Shown here one piece after another: positions 27,673 to 38,390 of a stretch of 64,000 nucleotides of DNA (the first letter of the stretch is position 1; every line of letters begins with the position of its first letter). Location: NCBI GenBank assembly GCA_028873515.1, contig JAGWIG010000006.1, forward strand, positions 22,883 through 86,882, written 5' to 3'. The notes beneath the pieces are model-generated. The model was given only the letters and a program-made list of their open reading frames with translations, did no database searches and had not been told where the DNA came from. A program made the translations under genes and the position numbers. The stretch comes from Pseudomonadota bacterium. Lineage in GTDB: Bacteria; Pseudomonadota; Gammaproteobacteria; Burkholderiales; REEB80.

Positions 27673-28088
27673 CACTCCATCATATATACCAAATTTAGCT
27701 TATGAACCCGTATCCTCCTGCATACCCAACCTCTCATCCTTACCTGAAAATGTAAAATGATTTCAAAAACACGATTCAAAAGCATGTAAAAAATTTCCTG
27801 CAAACTGCCTGATCCTTCCTTCATAGTGGCAGTTATCTGCTCGAAATATTACGTAATGCTAAAACGTTTGTAAAAAACTCCAAATGGAGTTATATATTTT
27901 GTATAAATCGGTCTCAAACGACTAACTCCTAGAATAAAAATTCATGGAACGGTCTTTGAAAACCGCAATGACATCATGTAAAAATTTAGCGGCTTACTGC
28001 CATTGTGTACTGAGCCAGAATTTAACGCTAATGAATCAATTGGCTAAACAGTGAATCCCTGCCAATTAATTCTGGATTAAAATATCCT
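27673..28088. other. Non-coding gap between coaE and zapD, with hairpins
   Basis: About 416 bases with no clear gene. Two small hairpins are present: AACTGCC (27803-27809)/GGCAGTT (27828-27834), and AACTCC-AAAT-GGAGTT (27876-27891) followed by ATATATTTT, which is weakly terminator-like. The zapD promoter is presumably in the right half, but I could not pick a clear box pair. Confidence 0.45.
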
Positions 28089-28205
28089 ATGATGACACCA
28101 AATACCCAATCCAAAAGCATGGGCTTTTGGGATAAGCTGGTAAATTCGTTGAATATCAGTCAAAATGAACAATTGAATCTAGAGCATGTCGGCTGCTGTG
28201 ATTAG
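28089..28205 (+). CDS. Possible small ORF overlapping the zapD start (38 residues)
   Basis: An ATG-ATG start at 28089 opens a 38-codon frame that reads a hydrophilic peptide with an amphipathic stretch GFWDKLVNSLNI and a C-terminal EHVGCCD. It ends at a TAG inside the first codons of zapD, a different frame, which would allow coupling. There is no strong ribosome-binding site and I do not recognise the peptide. The Cys-Cys tail recalls small CC-motif proteins, but this is only a resemblance. It could be a chance frame. Confidence 0.3.
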   Translation: MMTPNTQSKSMGFWDKLVNSLNISQNEQLNLEHVGCCD

Positions 28206-28953
28206 CTATGACTACCCCCTTAACGAGCGTATCAGGACACTGCTGAGGCTTGAGCATCTCTTCGATAAAGCCGATTTCTATGTGTCACGTGATGATCGTC
28301 TCGATCACCATGCCGCTGTAATGGCACTTTTTGAGATGATGGATGTAACAACGAGAGCCGATCTCAAATCTGAGTTACTCCAGGAGGTTGAAAGACATAA
28401 ATCCTTCCTTGAACCTTTGCAGAACAATCCTTCCATTGATTTAAACGCCCTTAATGAAGTACTTACGCAACTCAAGGATATCAATCACATTCTTTACACC
28501 CTTCCGGGCAAAACCGGACAGCACCTTCGAGAAAATGACTGGCTTATGAGTATTCGCCAACGTGCAGCCATTCCTGGTGGATTATGTGAATTTGATGCAC
28601 CTTCCTATCATTACTGGTTACATCAAGATGCAGCTACAAGAAGAAATGACTTGGATTCCTGGCTTAATCCAATGCGGTGTATACAGAAAAGCCTATCGCT
28701 AATACTTAAACTTTTGCGCGAAGCCGGGCAACCTGGGCCTCAGGTTGCCCATCAAGGTAGCTACCAACAAGTTCTTTCAGGCCGAAGCGCCCAGCTCTTA
28801 AGAATAAAAATGCCTGACCATAGTGAGTTTGTACCTGAGATATCAGCAAACCGCTATGCCATCAACATCCGTTTCACCGTTATGGATGGCCAACAAAAAC
28901 CTCGTACAGCTGAACAGGATGTTGCTTTCAATCTTATGCTCTGTAGCTTATGA
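28186..28953 (+). CDS. zapD: Cell division protein ZapD
   Basis: Cytoplasmic protein that cross-links FtsZ filaments in the Z-ring. It is 255 residues from the ATG at 28186; a GTG at 28198 would give a start four residues shorter and nearer the usual family length. The N-terminus YDYPLNERIRTLLRLEHLFD is the ZapD signature, followed by LDHHAAVMALFEMMDVTTRADLKSELLQE. The C-terminal beta domain contains a conserved EFVPEISANRYAINIRF. FtsZ, its partner, is encoded about 9.5 kb downstream. Confidence 0.94.
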   Translation: MSAAVISYDYPLNERIRTLLRLEHLFDKADFYVSRDDRLDHHAAVMALFEMMDVTTRADLKSELLQEVERHKSFLEPLQNNPSIDLNALNEVLTQLKDINHILYTLPGKTGQHLRENDWLMSIRQRAAIPGGLCEFDAPSYHYWLHQDAATRRNDLDSWLNPMRCIQKSLSLILKLLREAGQPGPQVAHQGSYQQVLSGRSAQLLRIKMPDHSEFVPEISANRYAINIRFTVMDGQQKPRTAEQDVAFNLMLCSL

Positions 28954-29053
28954 AGGCTTACTGCAACAGTTTAAAACATCAACCAGATTCATCTATCACA
29001 AGAATAACGTAAAATCTCCTGTACAAGAAAACACCCCTGACTAAAAATCCGAT

Positions 29054-29989
29054 TCAAAACCAAATGGCTCTCTGCATCGCAACCCCATGGGCACCGGCCT
29101 CCATGGCTGAATCCAGATCTAACTTGCTGAGTCCACCCAGTGCAAACACCGGCAATGGGCAATCTGAAATAATCTGGGAAAAGGACGCCCAGCCAAGGGG
29201 ACCCTTCTCAGGATGGCTTTTTGTTTTGGCTACTGGAGAAAGCATGACAAAATCCAGCTCCAGATCCGCAGCCTTTTTCATTTCTTCAGGATTGTGAACT
29301 GAAGCCGCGCAAAGTGGAAAATCTGGCCGTTCTTCGAGCTTCATCAATTCATGTGAGTTCAAATGGATTCCTCCAACTCCAGATGCTCGGGCTAGAGCTT
29401 CCGTGCCATGAAATAACAGGCGAACACTCTTTTCTTCCGCAATGGGTTTCAAGGCCCTGGCAAGCCTGATACGTTCCGATTCATCAACCCATGGCTCCCT
29501 TATCAGAACAAGACGTATCCCATGTTCAAGTCCAGAAATAAAACTTTCCATCGAAAGGGGATCGGCCGGGTCATTAAAATGTGTCAGGGCATAATATTGA
29601 GGCAGGGACAATGCAGCAAGAACCTGAGAATTAGCTGGTAAAATCTGTCCGGGAAGAGGTTCTCCATGACTACACCAGGACAAAACTTGCCCTTCAAGAG
29701 CGCTGGGTGTGCCTTGCCATGAACGAACCCGGTAAAAATGTATGGCCACATTTGCATGTGGATATCTAAAATACCGATGTATCCAGGGATATGCCAATAA
29801 AACTGAAATACCCAACTCTTCATGCAGTTCCCTTGCCAAGGCTTCATATGGAAGCTCCCCAGACTCGATTTTCCCCCCAGGAAATTCCCAATAACCAGCA
29901 AAAGACTTGCCATCCGGACGGCTCGCGAGAAGAAAAGATCCATCTGAACGCTCTATAACACCAGCTACAACTTCAACCGTATCAGTCAT
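29054..29989 (-). CDS. Fusion of Nudix hydrolase (MutT-like) and thiamine-phosphate-synthase-like domain
   Basis: A 311-residue two-domain protein. Residues about 5-130 hold a Nudix domain with a complete box, GGKIESGELPYEALARELHE then ELGI. Residues about 140-305 resemble ThiE (HLNSHELMKL and the phosphate-binding end FALGGLSKLDLDSAMEAGAHG). MutT-type Nudix enzymes remove 8-oxo-dGTP. The role of the fused ThiE-like domain is unknown; without a full thiazole-binding set I would not call it a thiamine enzyme. The ATG at 29989 overlaps the end of the DUF815 ATPase by 8 nt, so coupling is likely. This fusion is common in betaproteobacteria and gammaproteobacteria. Confidence 0.9.
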   Translation of the reverse strand: MTDTVEVVAGVIERSDGSFLLASRPDGKSFAGYWEFPGGKIESGELPYEALARELHEELGISVLLAYPWIHRYFRYPHANVAIHFYRVRSWQGTPSALEGQVLSWCSHGEPLPGQILPANSQVLAALSLPQYYALTHFNDPADPLSMESFISGLEHGIRLVLIREPWVDESERIRLARALKPIAEEKSVRLLFHGTEALARASGVGGIHLNSHELMKLEERPDFPLCAASVHNPEEMKKAADLELDFVMLSPVAKTKSHPEKGPLGWASFSQIISDCPLPVFALGGLSKLDLDSAMEAGAHGVAMQRAIWF

Positions 29990-30848
29990 GCAACATGGAT
30001 CTTCCAGCAAAATCACGGGCAAATTGCCAGGCTACCCTTCCACTTCTTGAGCCTCGTTCCATCGCAAAGCGCAATGCCTCAGATCGAACCTCTGGAGGTT
30101 GAAGATCGAGGCCATAGCTTTTAAGCCAATATTCAGCGATATCCAGATATTCTTCTTGGCTAAAGGGGTAAAAGGGAACCCAGAGACCAAACCGCTCAGA
30201 AAGCGAAATCTTTTCTTCCGTCGTTTCACCAGGATGAATCTCACCATTTACATGGTGGGTTTCCAGATTTTCGCTCATGTACTCAGGAAGTAAATGACGT
30301 CGGTTGCTGGTAGCATAAATCAAAACATTTTCAGCATATCCACCTAACGAACCATCCAAAACAGCTTTAAGCGACTTGTAAGATGGATCGTTGTCTTCAA
30401 AGGACAAATCATCGCAAAAAATGATAAACCGATAATCCAAATCCGCAATAATGTTAACGATATCGGGTAAATCCCTCAAATCTGACTTGTCCACCTCCAC
30501 AAGACGCAAACCATGATTACCGTATTGTGTCAACATGGCTTTGATAAGCGATGATTTTCCAGTTCCCCTGGCACCGGTTAAAAGTACATTATTCGAAGGT
30601 AAGCCCTGGATAAATTGAGAGGTGTTTCGATTAATCCGCGTTTTTTGTATATCTATTCCCTGCAAATCAGACAAGGAAACCTGATGAGGAAATCGTACCT
30701 CCTCAAGTTTTCCCCCATAAGATGATTTATGCCAGCGCGCAGCAAGTGCTACTGACCAGTCAATGGGTAACAGGGAAGGCAAAACAAGCAATTCAAGACG
30801 ATCTAGCAACTTCTCTGCTCGCTGCAGGAATGATTCAAAATGATCCAT
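29982..30848 (-). CDS. DUF815-family AAA+ ATPase
   Basis: A 288-residue AAA+-like protein. Walker A is GARGTGKSS near residue 95, Walker B is FIIFCDDLSF at about 145, and sensor-1 is VLIYATSNRRHL. The arginine-rich C-terminus GSRSGRVAWQFARDFAGR is typical. Family function is unknown. It lies between argJ and the Nudix/ThiE gene on one strand with almost no spacing, the usual betaproteobacterial neighbourhood. Confidence 0.9.
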   Translation of the reverse strand: MDHFESFLQRAEKLLDRLELLVLPSLLPIDWSVALAARWHKSSYGGKLEEVRFPHQVSLSDLQGIDIQKTRINRNTSQFIQGLPSNNVLLTGARGTGKSSLIKAMLTQYGNHGLRLVEVDKSDLRDLPDIVNIIADLDYRFIIFCDDLSFEDNDPSYKSLKAVLDGSLGGYAENVLIYATSNRRHLLPEYMSENLETHHVNGEIHPGETTEEKISLSERFGLWVPFYPFSQEEYLDIAEYWLKSYGLDLQPPEVRSEALRFAMERGSRSGRVAWQFARDFAGRSMLHD

Positions 30849-30856
30849 TTCAGTCT

Positions 30857-32080
30857 CTAGCTTCGATAATCGGCATTAATTCGAACATAATCATGCGACA
30901 GATCGCAAGTCCAAATCTTAGTTTCTGCCACGCCCCGTCCCAAGACAACACGCACAACGATTTCCGACTTCCTCATAACATTTACCCCATCTTCTTCGCA
31001 GTAAGAAGGGTCGCGCCCACCATTGACAGCTACCCGTACGTCATCCAGGTACATACTTATCTTTTCTACCTCAAGATCTTCTATACCAGCATATCCAATG
31101 GCGGCCAAAATCCGTCCAAGATTAGGATCCGATGCAAAAAAAGCAGTCTTTACCAAAGGAGAGTGTGCAATGGAAAATGCAATTTTCCGGCATTCAGACA
31201 CAGTCCTTCCCCCAGAAACAGCAATGGTAATAAACTTGCTGGCCCCCTCTCCATCGCGAACTATGGCCTGTGCCAAATCAATGCAAATTGATCTTATGGC
31301 TTCCTTGACCTTCTGCGCGATTAAATTTTCAGGATTATGTACAGCGACACTGGAGCAGCCGGTTGCGATCAGAAGAAAAGAATCATTGGTTGAAGTATCT
31401 CCATCAACGGTGATACTGTTAAAGGTTTCGTCAGCTATCTCACGTATCCATTCATCAAGCAGGGCTTGGCTGATATTCGCGTCAGTCGCAACAAAAGCCA
31501 GCATTGTTGCCATATCCGGATGAATCATCCCTGAACCTTTGGCAATCCCTGTAACCGTGACTGTCTGATTGCCAGACTCAATTGTACGTGAAGAGGCCTT
31601 CGGAACTGTGTCGGTAGTCATAATGGCCTGAGCTGCAGATAACCAGTTATCTGCATCAAGATCCTTCAGGCAATCAGGAAGATGACTAATCAAACGTTCA
31701 ACTGGCAAAGGCTCAAGGATCACTCCGGTTGAAAAGGGAAGAATGGATTCAACCGGACAATCAAGCAAAGCAGCCAGGGATTTGCAAACCATTTCCGCAT
31801 CCGATATTCCTGTTACACCCGTGCCTGCATTTGCATTACCCGTATTAATAACCAGGGCTCGAGTTGCTGCAAGATTCAGATGGTTTCGGGCAACCGTAAC
31901 AGGAGCAGCGCAAAACCGGTTTCGGGTAAAAACTGCCGATACCCGGCTTCCTCCTTGCAATTTGATTACAAGCAGATCTTTGCGATCAGGTTTACGTATA
32001 CTTGCCTTGGCGATTCCAAGCTCAACTCCGATAACAGGCTGAAGCATTTCAGAAGAAGGCATACCAAGATTTACAGGCAT
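30857..32080 (-). CDS. argJ: Bifunctional glutamate N-acetyltransferase / amino-acid acetyltransferase ArgJ
   Basis: Transfers acetyl from N-acetylornithine to glutamate, recycling the acetyl group in arginine synthesis, and may also use acetyl-CoA. It is 407 residues. The self-cleavage site is in KGSGMIHPDMATML, where the chain breaks before the catalytic Thr. The start MPVNLGMPSSEMLQPVIGVE and the end of the family (NADYRS) are normal. It is downstream of secA on the same strand, 94 nt away. Confidence 0.95.
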   Translation of the reverse strand: MPVNLGMPSSEMLQPVIGVELGIAKASIRKPDRKDLLVIKLQGGSRVSAVFTRNRFCAAPVTVARNHLNLAATRALVINTGNANAGTGVTGISDAEMVCKSLAALLDCPVESILPFSTGVILEPLPVERLISHLPDCLKDLDADNWLSAAQAIMTTDTVPKASSRTIESGNQTVTVTGIAKGSGMIHPDMATMLAFVATDANISQALLDEWIREIADETFNSITVDGDTSTNDSFLLIATGCSSVAVHNPENLIAQKVKEAIRSICIDLAQAIVRDGEGASKFITIAVSGGRTVSECRKIAFSIAHSPLVKTAFFASDPNLGRILAAIGYAGIEDLEVEKISMYLDDVRVAVNGGRDPSYCEEDGVNVMRKSEIVVRVVLGRGVAETKIWTCDLSHDYVRINADYRS

Positions 32081-32174
32081 ATGATCAATCCATGTAAAAA
32101 AAACGGCAATCCTTTACCTAATGAAATATATGGGTAATGTTCAGGCAATATCATGGCTCCAAATATAATGGAAT

Positions 32175-34862
32175 CTAGTCAAGCTTGCCGTGGCAATGTT
32201 TATATTTACGCCCTGATCCACATGGGCAGGGTTCATTACGCCCTACCTTGGCAATTTTACCGGCATCTGAAGATTTAAGCGCTTCATCATAATCCGCATG
32301 CTGAAAACGCACATTCGAGGTAGGAAGTGGTGTATCTGCTGCACTCGCATCTTCTTCAGATCGAATCTGCACAGTCATGGTAATTTGGGTGACTTCACGT
32401 TTGATAGTATCCAGAAGCAGGCTAAAAAGCTCGAATGACTCGCTTTTGTAGGCCTGTTTTGGATCTACCTGGGCATATCCACGCAGATGTATGCCCTGAC
32501 GCAAATGATCCAAAGCTGCCAAGTGCTCCCGCCAATGCTGGTCAAGGCTTTGCAGCATGATGGAACGTTCAAAATGACGTATGACATCTATGCCAGCAAT
32601 TGCTTCCTTCGCTTTGTATTGGGAATTTGCAGCTTCAATGACGCGCTCACATAAGGTCTCAGCATGAAGATCAGGCTCATCAGTAAGCCACTGTGAAACT
32701 GGAAGGTTCAATTGATAGAGCCTGGCAAGGGTAGCTTCAAGATCCGGAACATCCCATTCCTCCTCCATACTTTCAGCTGGCACATGCGCCTCAACCTGGT
32801 TACGAATGACATCTTCTCTCATCGCCTGAATAGTGTCTGAGATATCTTGGGCCTCCAGGATTTCATTACGCTGCTGGTATATAACCTTGCGCTGATCATT
32901 GGCAACATCATCATACTCGAGCAATTGCTTGCGAATTTCAAAATTCCTCTCTTCCACCTTGCGCTGAGCATTCTCAATTGCACGTGTTACCCAAGGATGT
33001 TCAATGGCTTCTCCGTCAGGTAACTTAAGTTTTGTCATGATTGCCGCAACCCGATCAGAGGCAAATATGCGCAAAAGAGGATCTTCAAGTGAAAGATAAA
33101 AACGACTGGAACCCACATCACCCTGACGTCCTGAGCGACCTCGCAATTGATTGTCCACGCGCCGTGACTCATGTCGTTCAGTGCCAATAATATGTAAACC
33201 CCCATATCCCAAAACCTGCTCATGCAGGACCTGCCATCGGGCTTTTAGTTCTCGCTCATGCTTCAGTTTCGATTCCTCATCGAGGCTTTCATCCTGGCGG
33301 ATTGCCTCCATTTCACTCTCAATATTGCCACCCAGCACAATATCCGTGCCCCTGCCAGCCATATTGGTTGCAATAGTAATCATCTTTGGCTGTCCCGCCT
33401 GGGCAATGATACGGGCTTCACTCGCATGCTGTTTAGCATTAAGAACTTGATGTGGTATTTTTATTTTCTTGAGCTGGTCAGACAGGAGTTCTGAATTTTC
33501 AATTGAAGTCGTACCAACCAGAACTGGCTGACCCCGATTATAACAGTCCTGGACATCTTTAATTATCGCATCATATTTTTCACGTGAGCTGCAATAGACC
33601 TGATCCATTTGATCTCGGCGTACCATCGGTCTATGGGTAGGAATAACAACCGTTTCAAGCCCGTAAATCTGCTGAAATTCAAATGCTTCGGTATCCGCAG
33701 TTCCAGTCATGCCACTAAGTTTGGAATAGAGACGAAAGTAATTCTGGAAAGTAATTGAAGCGAGGGTCTGATTTTCTTTTTGGATCGGCACCCCTTCCTT
33801 GGCCTCTACAGCCTGGTGCAAGCTATCTGACCAACGCCTCCCAGCCATCATGCGTCCGGTAAACTCGTCAACAATGACAACTTCATCATTAAGCACGACA
33901 TAATGCTGATCACGGTGATAAAGGGAATGGGCACGTAATGCAGCATAAAGGTGATGCATAAGCGGAATGCTCGAAGCATCATAAAGGTTACTCCCAACCG
34001 GTAACAGTCCGGCCTCTTCAAGCAACCTTTCTGCATTCTCATGGCCCTCTTCTGTCAGCAGGACTTGATGAGCCTTTTCATCGACCCAATAATCACCTGG
34101 TCCGTCTTCTTTTTCCTGCCTCTTGAGTAACACTGATAACTTATCAATTTTATTATATATGTCTATATTATCTTCAGCCTGACCTGAAATAATCAGTGGG
34201 GTACGCGCTTCATCTATAAGTATCGAGTCAACCTCATCGATAATGGCATAATTAAGCTGGGGCTGGACCCGCTCATTGATCTGATAAACCATGTTGTCAC
34301 GTAGATAATCAAAGCCAAATTCATTATTGGTACCATAGGTAATATCACATTTATAAGCCATCTGCTTTTGTTCATGCGACATGCTAGCCAGATTGACACC
34401 AACAGTAAGACCTAGAAATCGGTGAAGTCTGCCCATCCAGTTTGCATCACGTTCTGCAAGATAATCATTGACAGTAACGATATGAACTCCTGCGCCACTT
34501 AAAGCATTAAGGTATGCGGGTAATGTAGAAACAAGGGTTTTCCCCTCACCTGTACGCATTTCAGCAATCTTGCCGAAATGCAAAGCCATGCCACCTATCA
34601 TCTGAACGTCATAATGACGCATTCGAAATACCCGCTTACTCGCTTCGCGAACCAGTGCAAATGCTTCTGGCAGCAAACTATCAAGGCTTTCACCTTCTCG
34701 ATAACGTATTCGAAAACTTTCTGTCTTTAAGCGTATATCATCATCCGAGAGTTTCTCAAACCCGGATTCTAATGCATTAATACGCTGGACAACTTCCCGA
34801 TATTCCTTAAGTAGCCGATCATTTCGGCTACCAAATACTTTTTTGACCAAACCAGATATCAT
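32175..34862 (-). CDS. secA: Protein translocase subunit SecA
   Basis: ATPase that drives preproteins through SecYEG. It is 895 residues. The start [20 protein letters not shown] is typical. Walker A is in [19 protein letters not shown], Walker B in [19 protein letters not shown], and the second helicase domain holds [14 protein letters not shown] and [17 protein letters not shown]. The C-terminal zinc-binding tail [14 protein letters not shown], which contacts SecB, is complete. The gene is followed by argJ and lies after the TPR membrane protein gene. Confidence 0.97.
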   Translation of the reverse strand: MISGLVKKVFGSRNDRLLKEYREVVQRINALESGFEKLSDDDIRLKTESFRIRYREGESLDSLLPEAFALVREASKRVFRMRHYDVQMIGGMALHFGKIAEMRTGEGKTLVSTLPAYLNALSGAGVHIVTVNDYLAERDANWMGRLHRFLGLTVGVNLASMSHEQKQMAYKCDITYGTNNEFGFDYLRDNMVYQINERVQPQLNYAIIDEVDSILIDEARTPLIISGQAEDNIDIYNKIDKLSVLLKRQEKEDGPGDYWVDEKAHQVLLTEEGHENAERLLEEAGLLPVGSNLYDASSIPLMHHLYAALRAHSLYHRDQHYVVLNDEVVIVDEFTGRMMAGRRWSDSLHQAVEAKEGVPIQKENQTLASITFQNYFRLYSKLSGMTGTADTEAFEFQQIYGLETVVIPTHRPMVRRDQMDQVYCSSREKYDAIIKDVQDCYNRGQPVLVGTTSIENSELLSDQLKKIKIPHQVLNAKQHASEARIIAQAGQPKMITIATNMAGRGTDIVLGGNIESEMEAIRQDESLDEESKLKHERELKARWQVLHEQVLGYGGLHIIGTERHESRRVDNQLRGRSGRQGDVGSSRFYLSLEDPLLRIFASDRVAAIMTKLKLPDGEAIEHPWVTRAIENAQRKVEERNFEIRKQLLEYDDVANDQRKVIYQQRNEILEAQDISDTIQAMREDVIRNQVEAHVPAESMEEEWDVPDLEATLARLYQLNLPVSQWLTDEPDLHAETLCERVIEAANSQYKAKEAIAGIDVIRHFERSIMLQSLDQHWREHLAALDHLRQGIHLRGYAQVDPKQAYKSESFELFSLLLDTIKREVTQITMTVQIRSEEDASAADTPLPTSNVRFQHADYDEALKSSDAGKIAKVGRNEPCPCGSGRKYKHCHGKLD

Positions 34863-34987
34863 AAAATGTAGGCTTCATCTAATAATCAAAGTGTTGTCTG
34901 AATGTGCAGTCATACTGCTTCAAACTTTCCATATTATCACATCGTAATGCATCCTTCTGCAGCAAGAACAATTTTCCAGCTACAGAA

Positions 34988-36679
34988 TTAACTGGGTTTT
35001 TTATTTAAACCTTGAAAATCCATGCAACTATTTGGATTTTTAAGTCGGCAGCCCTGCTGGAATGCATTGATTGCTTGAGGTTTCTCACCTTTTCTTTCAA
35101 GGCAGAGTCCTAAACCTACCCATGATTGCGATAAAGTTGGATCCAGACGAAGGGCTGTACGAAAATCATTTTCGGCATTCCCAAAATGATTCCTGGCGTA
35201 ATATACATTGGCCAGATTATTCCACGCGGCAGCATAATTTGGTCTCAAATGGATGGCCCTGTCATAATCAGCACGAGCCAAAGAATACTGGCCTGACATC
35301 AATTCCGCATTACCTCGGTTATAATAAATTCTCTCCATTCCAGGTAAAGCAGGCTCCCGCTCTGCCAGTTTTGCCGCATCATTCCATGTCAGATAGGGAG
35401 ATGAAAGGCTTTCAAGCCGATCTATTGACAGGGGGATTGAAACTAAAATAAGAATAGAAACCAAACCTAAAACAAGACGGGCAGAAACTTTCCTAACCAG
35501 CCAGGGTAACGCTACTGGCAAAGAAAACATCCAGAGATAACTTCGATACAGAACAAAAATGTCCTGTACGCGAATTACAGAAAACTCGGTAAAGAAAAAA
35601 ACCCAGGGGACAAGCATAGCCAAACCCAGAAGTCCTTTTTCCTCCCTTCTCACTATCAGATATAATCCAACAGCTCCATAAAGTACGTACCCTAACGCTC
35701 CAAATAAATAAAATGGGTTTGATACATGCAAATCCAATGGCACATACATATCGATGGACATATAGGCTGTAACGGGAACAAGCCATATACCCAGGTACTT
35801 GAAAAACAGCGTAGCCTGAGTCAGTCGACTCAAGAACAGGTCGTGTCCTAAATCAAAACCAGGATGAATGCTTTGAGTTCTCTGCAATAACTGCAGGGCA
35901 TTGAACTCATAGGCATGACCAATAATGCCAGTATGAGATATCATCCAGTAGGCATAGACACTCGCAAGGCCGGCTATACATAAAGGAACGGCTGATTGAC
36001 GCATGCGTCTGGGATTAAATCCACTCAAAGCTACTTGCTGCAACGCAAGCAAAGCTGGCAACATTACAGCTAGCTCCTTGCACAGAATTGATAGCCAACA
36101 GAAGAAAGCGGCGGCATACAGATTCAAATAACTCCCGGTTGTTATGCCCTTTACCCAAAAACATAAAGCAAGAAGGGCGAACATTGTTGCCATCAGGATG
36201 GTACGCTCTACCAGATATCCGGCCCCATAAACTGCAACAGGGCTTGCAACAAACCATAATGCTCCAAGAAACGCAAGCCATTCTGCTGCTGGCTGCGCAG
36301 GACGCCCGGGCAGCGTTGCAAAAAGCCGTTTTAACCACACAAAAAGGAAAATGCCATTTAGGGAATGTATAAAAAGGCTCTCTATTCTCAAGAGCACCAT
36401 TTTCGAGCCGAACCATCCAAGGGTGTCACTGAGAGTCGCATAGGGAATGGCCCGGAGCGCAAGCAGATGCCAGGTAGAGAAATATTTAGTCCATGACCTG
36501 GCATTGAAGAAATTGAAATCATCAAACTGGAGTGGGTTATGTACAAAAGGGGCATAAATAAGACATGCAACGAGTACTATGAGGCCAATCAGCCATCGGT
36601 CAGGTGGAGCCACAGCTAGCCCAAGCTGTTTATGTGCCCAACCTAGTTGCCTGTCAGCTTTCCTGCTTTCAGTTTTCAT
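34988..36679 (-). CDS. Polytopic membrane protein with C-terminal TPR repeats
   Basis: A 563-residue protein from the ATG at 36679; a TTG at 36715 is also possible. About ten membrane segments fill residues 30-430, with LQFDDFNFFNARSWTK after the first segment. This resembles the first loop of GT-C type or TMTC-like proteins. Two or three tetratricopeptide repeats follow (AWNNLANVYYARNHFGNAEN, SWVGLGLCLERKGEKPQAIN). TMTC proteins in animals are O-mannosyltransferases, but the bacterial relatives are uncharacterised. It lies just upstream of secA on the same strand. Function not known. Confidence 0.7.
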   Translation of the reverse strand: MKTESRKADRQLGWAHKQLGLAVAPPDRWLIGLIVLVACLIYAPFVHNPLQFDDFNFFNARSWTKYFSTWHLLALRAIPYATLSDTLGWFGSKMVLLRIESLFIHSLNGIFLFVWLKRLFATLPGRPAQPAAEWLAFLGALWFVASPVAVYGAGYLVERTILMATMFALLALCFWVKGITTGSYLNLYAAAFFCWLSILCKELAVMLPALLALQQVALSGFNPRRMRQSAVPLCIAGLASVYAYWMISHTGIIGHAYEFNALQLLQRTQSIHPGFDLGHDLFLSRLTQATLFFKYLGIWLVPVTAYMSIDMYVPLDLHVSNPFYLFGALGYVLYGAVGLYLIVRREEKGLLGLAMLVPWVFFFTEFSVIRVQDIFVLYRSYLWMFSLPVALPWLVRKVSARLVLGLVSILILVSIPLSIDRLESLSSPYLTWNDAAKLAEREPALPGMERIYYNRGNAELMSGQYSLARADYDRAIHLRPNYAAAWNNLANVYYARNHFGNAENDFRTALRLDPTLSQSWVGLGLCLERKGEKPQAINAFQQGCRLKNPNSCMDFQGLNKKPS

Positions 36680-36849
36680 CAGAACACACCCTAAAGCGGG
36701 TAACTGAACTCCCAATTTGCAATTGAATCAATTCAAACCCTTTTTTCATTCAAACAGGCTTTTATCTTGTGCAGCCATGTTATATTCTTTCAACAGCCAA
36801 GCGTCAAGCTGAGTAGTGGCTTAAAAATTTCTCATGGATTCAATTTTCG

Positions 36850-37281
36850 ATGGCAATAGAACCATTTATTTTTTTTATTAACGAAGTTGCAGGTGAAGAA
36901 CCTGTTTTTGCCAAAGCCAAGTCCCTTATGGAGCTTGACAAAGTATGGAAAAAAATCACCCCAGATATTTTACAAACCATGCATATAAGTCATATCGATG
37001 ACAATCGCCTGTATTTGGCATCCCCTAATGGAACCGTCGCTGCATATGCAAGGCAAAGTGCACCAAGTCTGCTTCGGGCCTTCAATAATGAAGGCTATTC
37101 ATTCAAAAGCATAATAATCGGGGTAAAACCCTACAACGAAATTAAAAAAACAAAAAAACGCATTCGGGGCAATATCCCAAAAAAAGCGCTGGACACGTTG
37201 ACGGTCCTTAAAACCTTATTGGAAGAAGGCGAATTAAAAGAAGCTCTTGATCGACTGCTGGCAAGGCACACAGAAATTTAG
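36850..37281 (+). CDS. DciA-like (DUF721) helicase-loader protein
   Basis: A 143-residue protein with the DUF721 core ([20 protein letters not shown], followed by [20 protein letters not shown]). DciA proteins load the DnaB helicase in most bacteria that lack DnaC. The C-terminal part is basic and helical. It lies between divergent lpxC and the TPR protein genes, as in other betaproteobacteria near secA, and overlaps the lpxC stop by 4 bp. The role is from family knowledge; the similarity is by eye. Confidence 0.72.
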   Translation: MAIEPFIFFINEVAGEEPVFAKAKSLMELDKVWKKITPDILQTMHISHIDDNRLYLASPNGTVAAYARQSAPSLLRAFNNEGYSFKSIIIGVKPYNEIKKTKKRIRGNIPKKALDTLTVLKTLLEEGELKEALDRLLARHTEI

Positions 37282-38198
37282 GACCAGACAGTCTGCCCGA
37301 CTAGACGTTTCATATAGGCCGGAACCTCTTCCTGCTGGCCAAAGGAAACATATTCCCATGCATGACTGTCAGCTAACAACGTCCTTAATAATTGATTATT
37401 AAGAGCATGCCCAGACCGATAAGCTGAAAAGGCTCCAATAATAGGGTGGCCTAGAAGATATAAATCTCCAATCGCATCAAGAGCCTTATGACGGACAAAT
37501 TCATCAGGATAACGCAAGCCATCTGCATTTAGCATACGGAAATCATCCATTACAATGGCGTTATCCAGACTCCCACCCATGGCGAGACCCTGGGCGCGGA
37601 GCTTTTCAACATCCTGCATAAAACCAAATGTTCGAGCCCGGGCGACCTCACGTGGAAATGAGGTCATGGCAAAATCAATACGGACCTGCTGAGGTGTCTG
37701 CTCAATCACGGGATGACAAAAAGCAATAGTAAAATCCAGACGAAACCCGTCAAATGGGGCAATCTCGACCCATTTACCTGCCTCCTCTATCCGGACATGT
37801 TTTTTAATTCGAATAAAACGCTTCGGAACAACCTGTTCCACAATACCTGCAGACTGAATTAGGAATACAAATGGGGTTGCACTTCCATCCATTATCGGAA
37901 CTTCAGGTCCAGATACATCCACATAGACATTATCGATACCAAGCCCGGAAAATGCGGCCATTAGATGCTCGACTGTCGCTACCCGTGCCCCCATATGCTC
38001 AATGGTGGAACATAAGCGGGTATCCCCTACCGAGTTTGCAGTGGCCTTGATGCGAGGTAAATGGGCCAGATCAGTACGACAGAAGATAATGCCTGTATTT
38101 GGCGCAGCGGGACGCAGAGTTACCAGAACCTTATTCCCTGTATGCAACCCAATGCCCGTAGCACTGACAGTTGTTTTCAATGTGCGCTGCTTTATCAT
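37278..38198 (-). CDS. lpxC: UDP-3-O-acyl-N-acetylglucosamine deacetylase
   Basis: Zinc-dependent deacetylase and first committed step of lipid A synthesis. It is 306 residues from the ATG at 38198, which has AAGGAG 7 nt upstream; the ATG at 38213 overlaps that site. Zinc-ligand regions [15 protein letters not shown] and [19 protein letters not shown] are intact, as is GIGLHTG. It follows ftsZ at the end of the division cluster, with 192 nt between, so it may have its own promoter. Confidence 0.97.
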   Translation of the reverse strand: MIKQRTLKTTVSATGIGLHTGNKVLVTLRPAAPNTGIIFCRTDLAHLPRIKATANSVGDTRLCSTIEHMGARVATVEHLMAAFSGLGIDNVYVDVSGPEVPIMDGSATPFVFLIQSAGIVEQVVPKRFIRIKKHVRIEEAGKWVEIAPFDGFRLDFTIAFCHPVIEQTPQQVRIDFAMTSFPREVARARTFGFMQDVEKLRAQGLAMGGSLDNAIVMDDFRMLNADGLRYPDEFVRHKALDAIGDLYLLGHPIIGAFSAYRSGHALNNQLLRTLLADSHAWEYVSFGQQEEVPAYMKRLVGQTVWS

Positions 38199-38390
38199 TG
38201 CAAACTCCTTCACAGCTTAACCCTGGATACAGCCATATATCAGCAGCGAGCAACCCGTTTCCTGCCTATTATATTACGCCCTTCCCATATGGAAAGGGCT
38301 CCAAAAATCATTTTCACGCCAAATCAATGCACTAAACGCCGCACAGTATAACATGCACTCGTTGCAATCGCTATAAACGCTGATTTTCAG

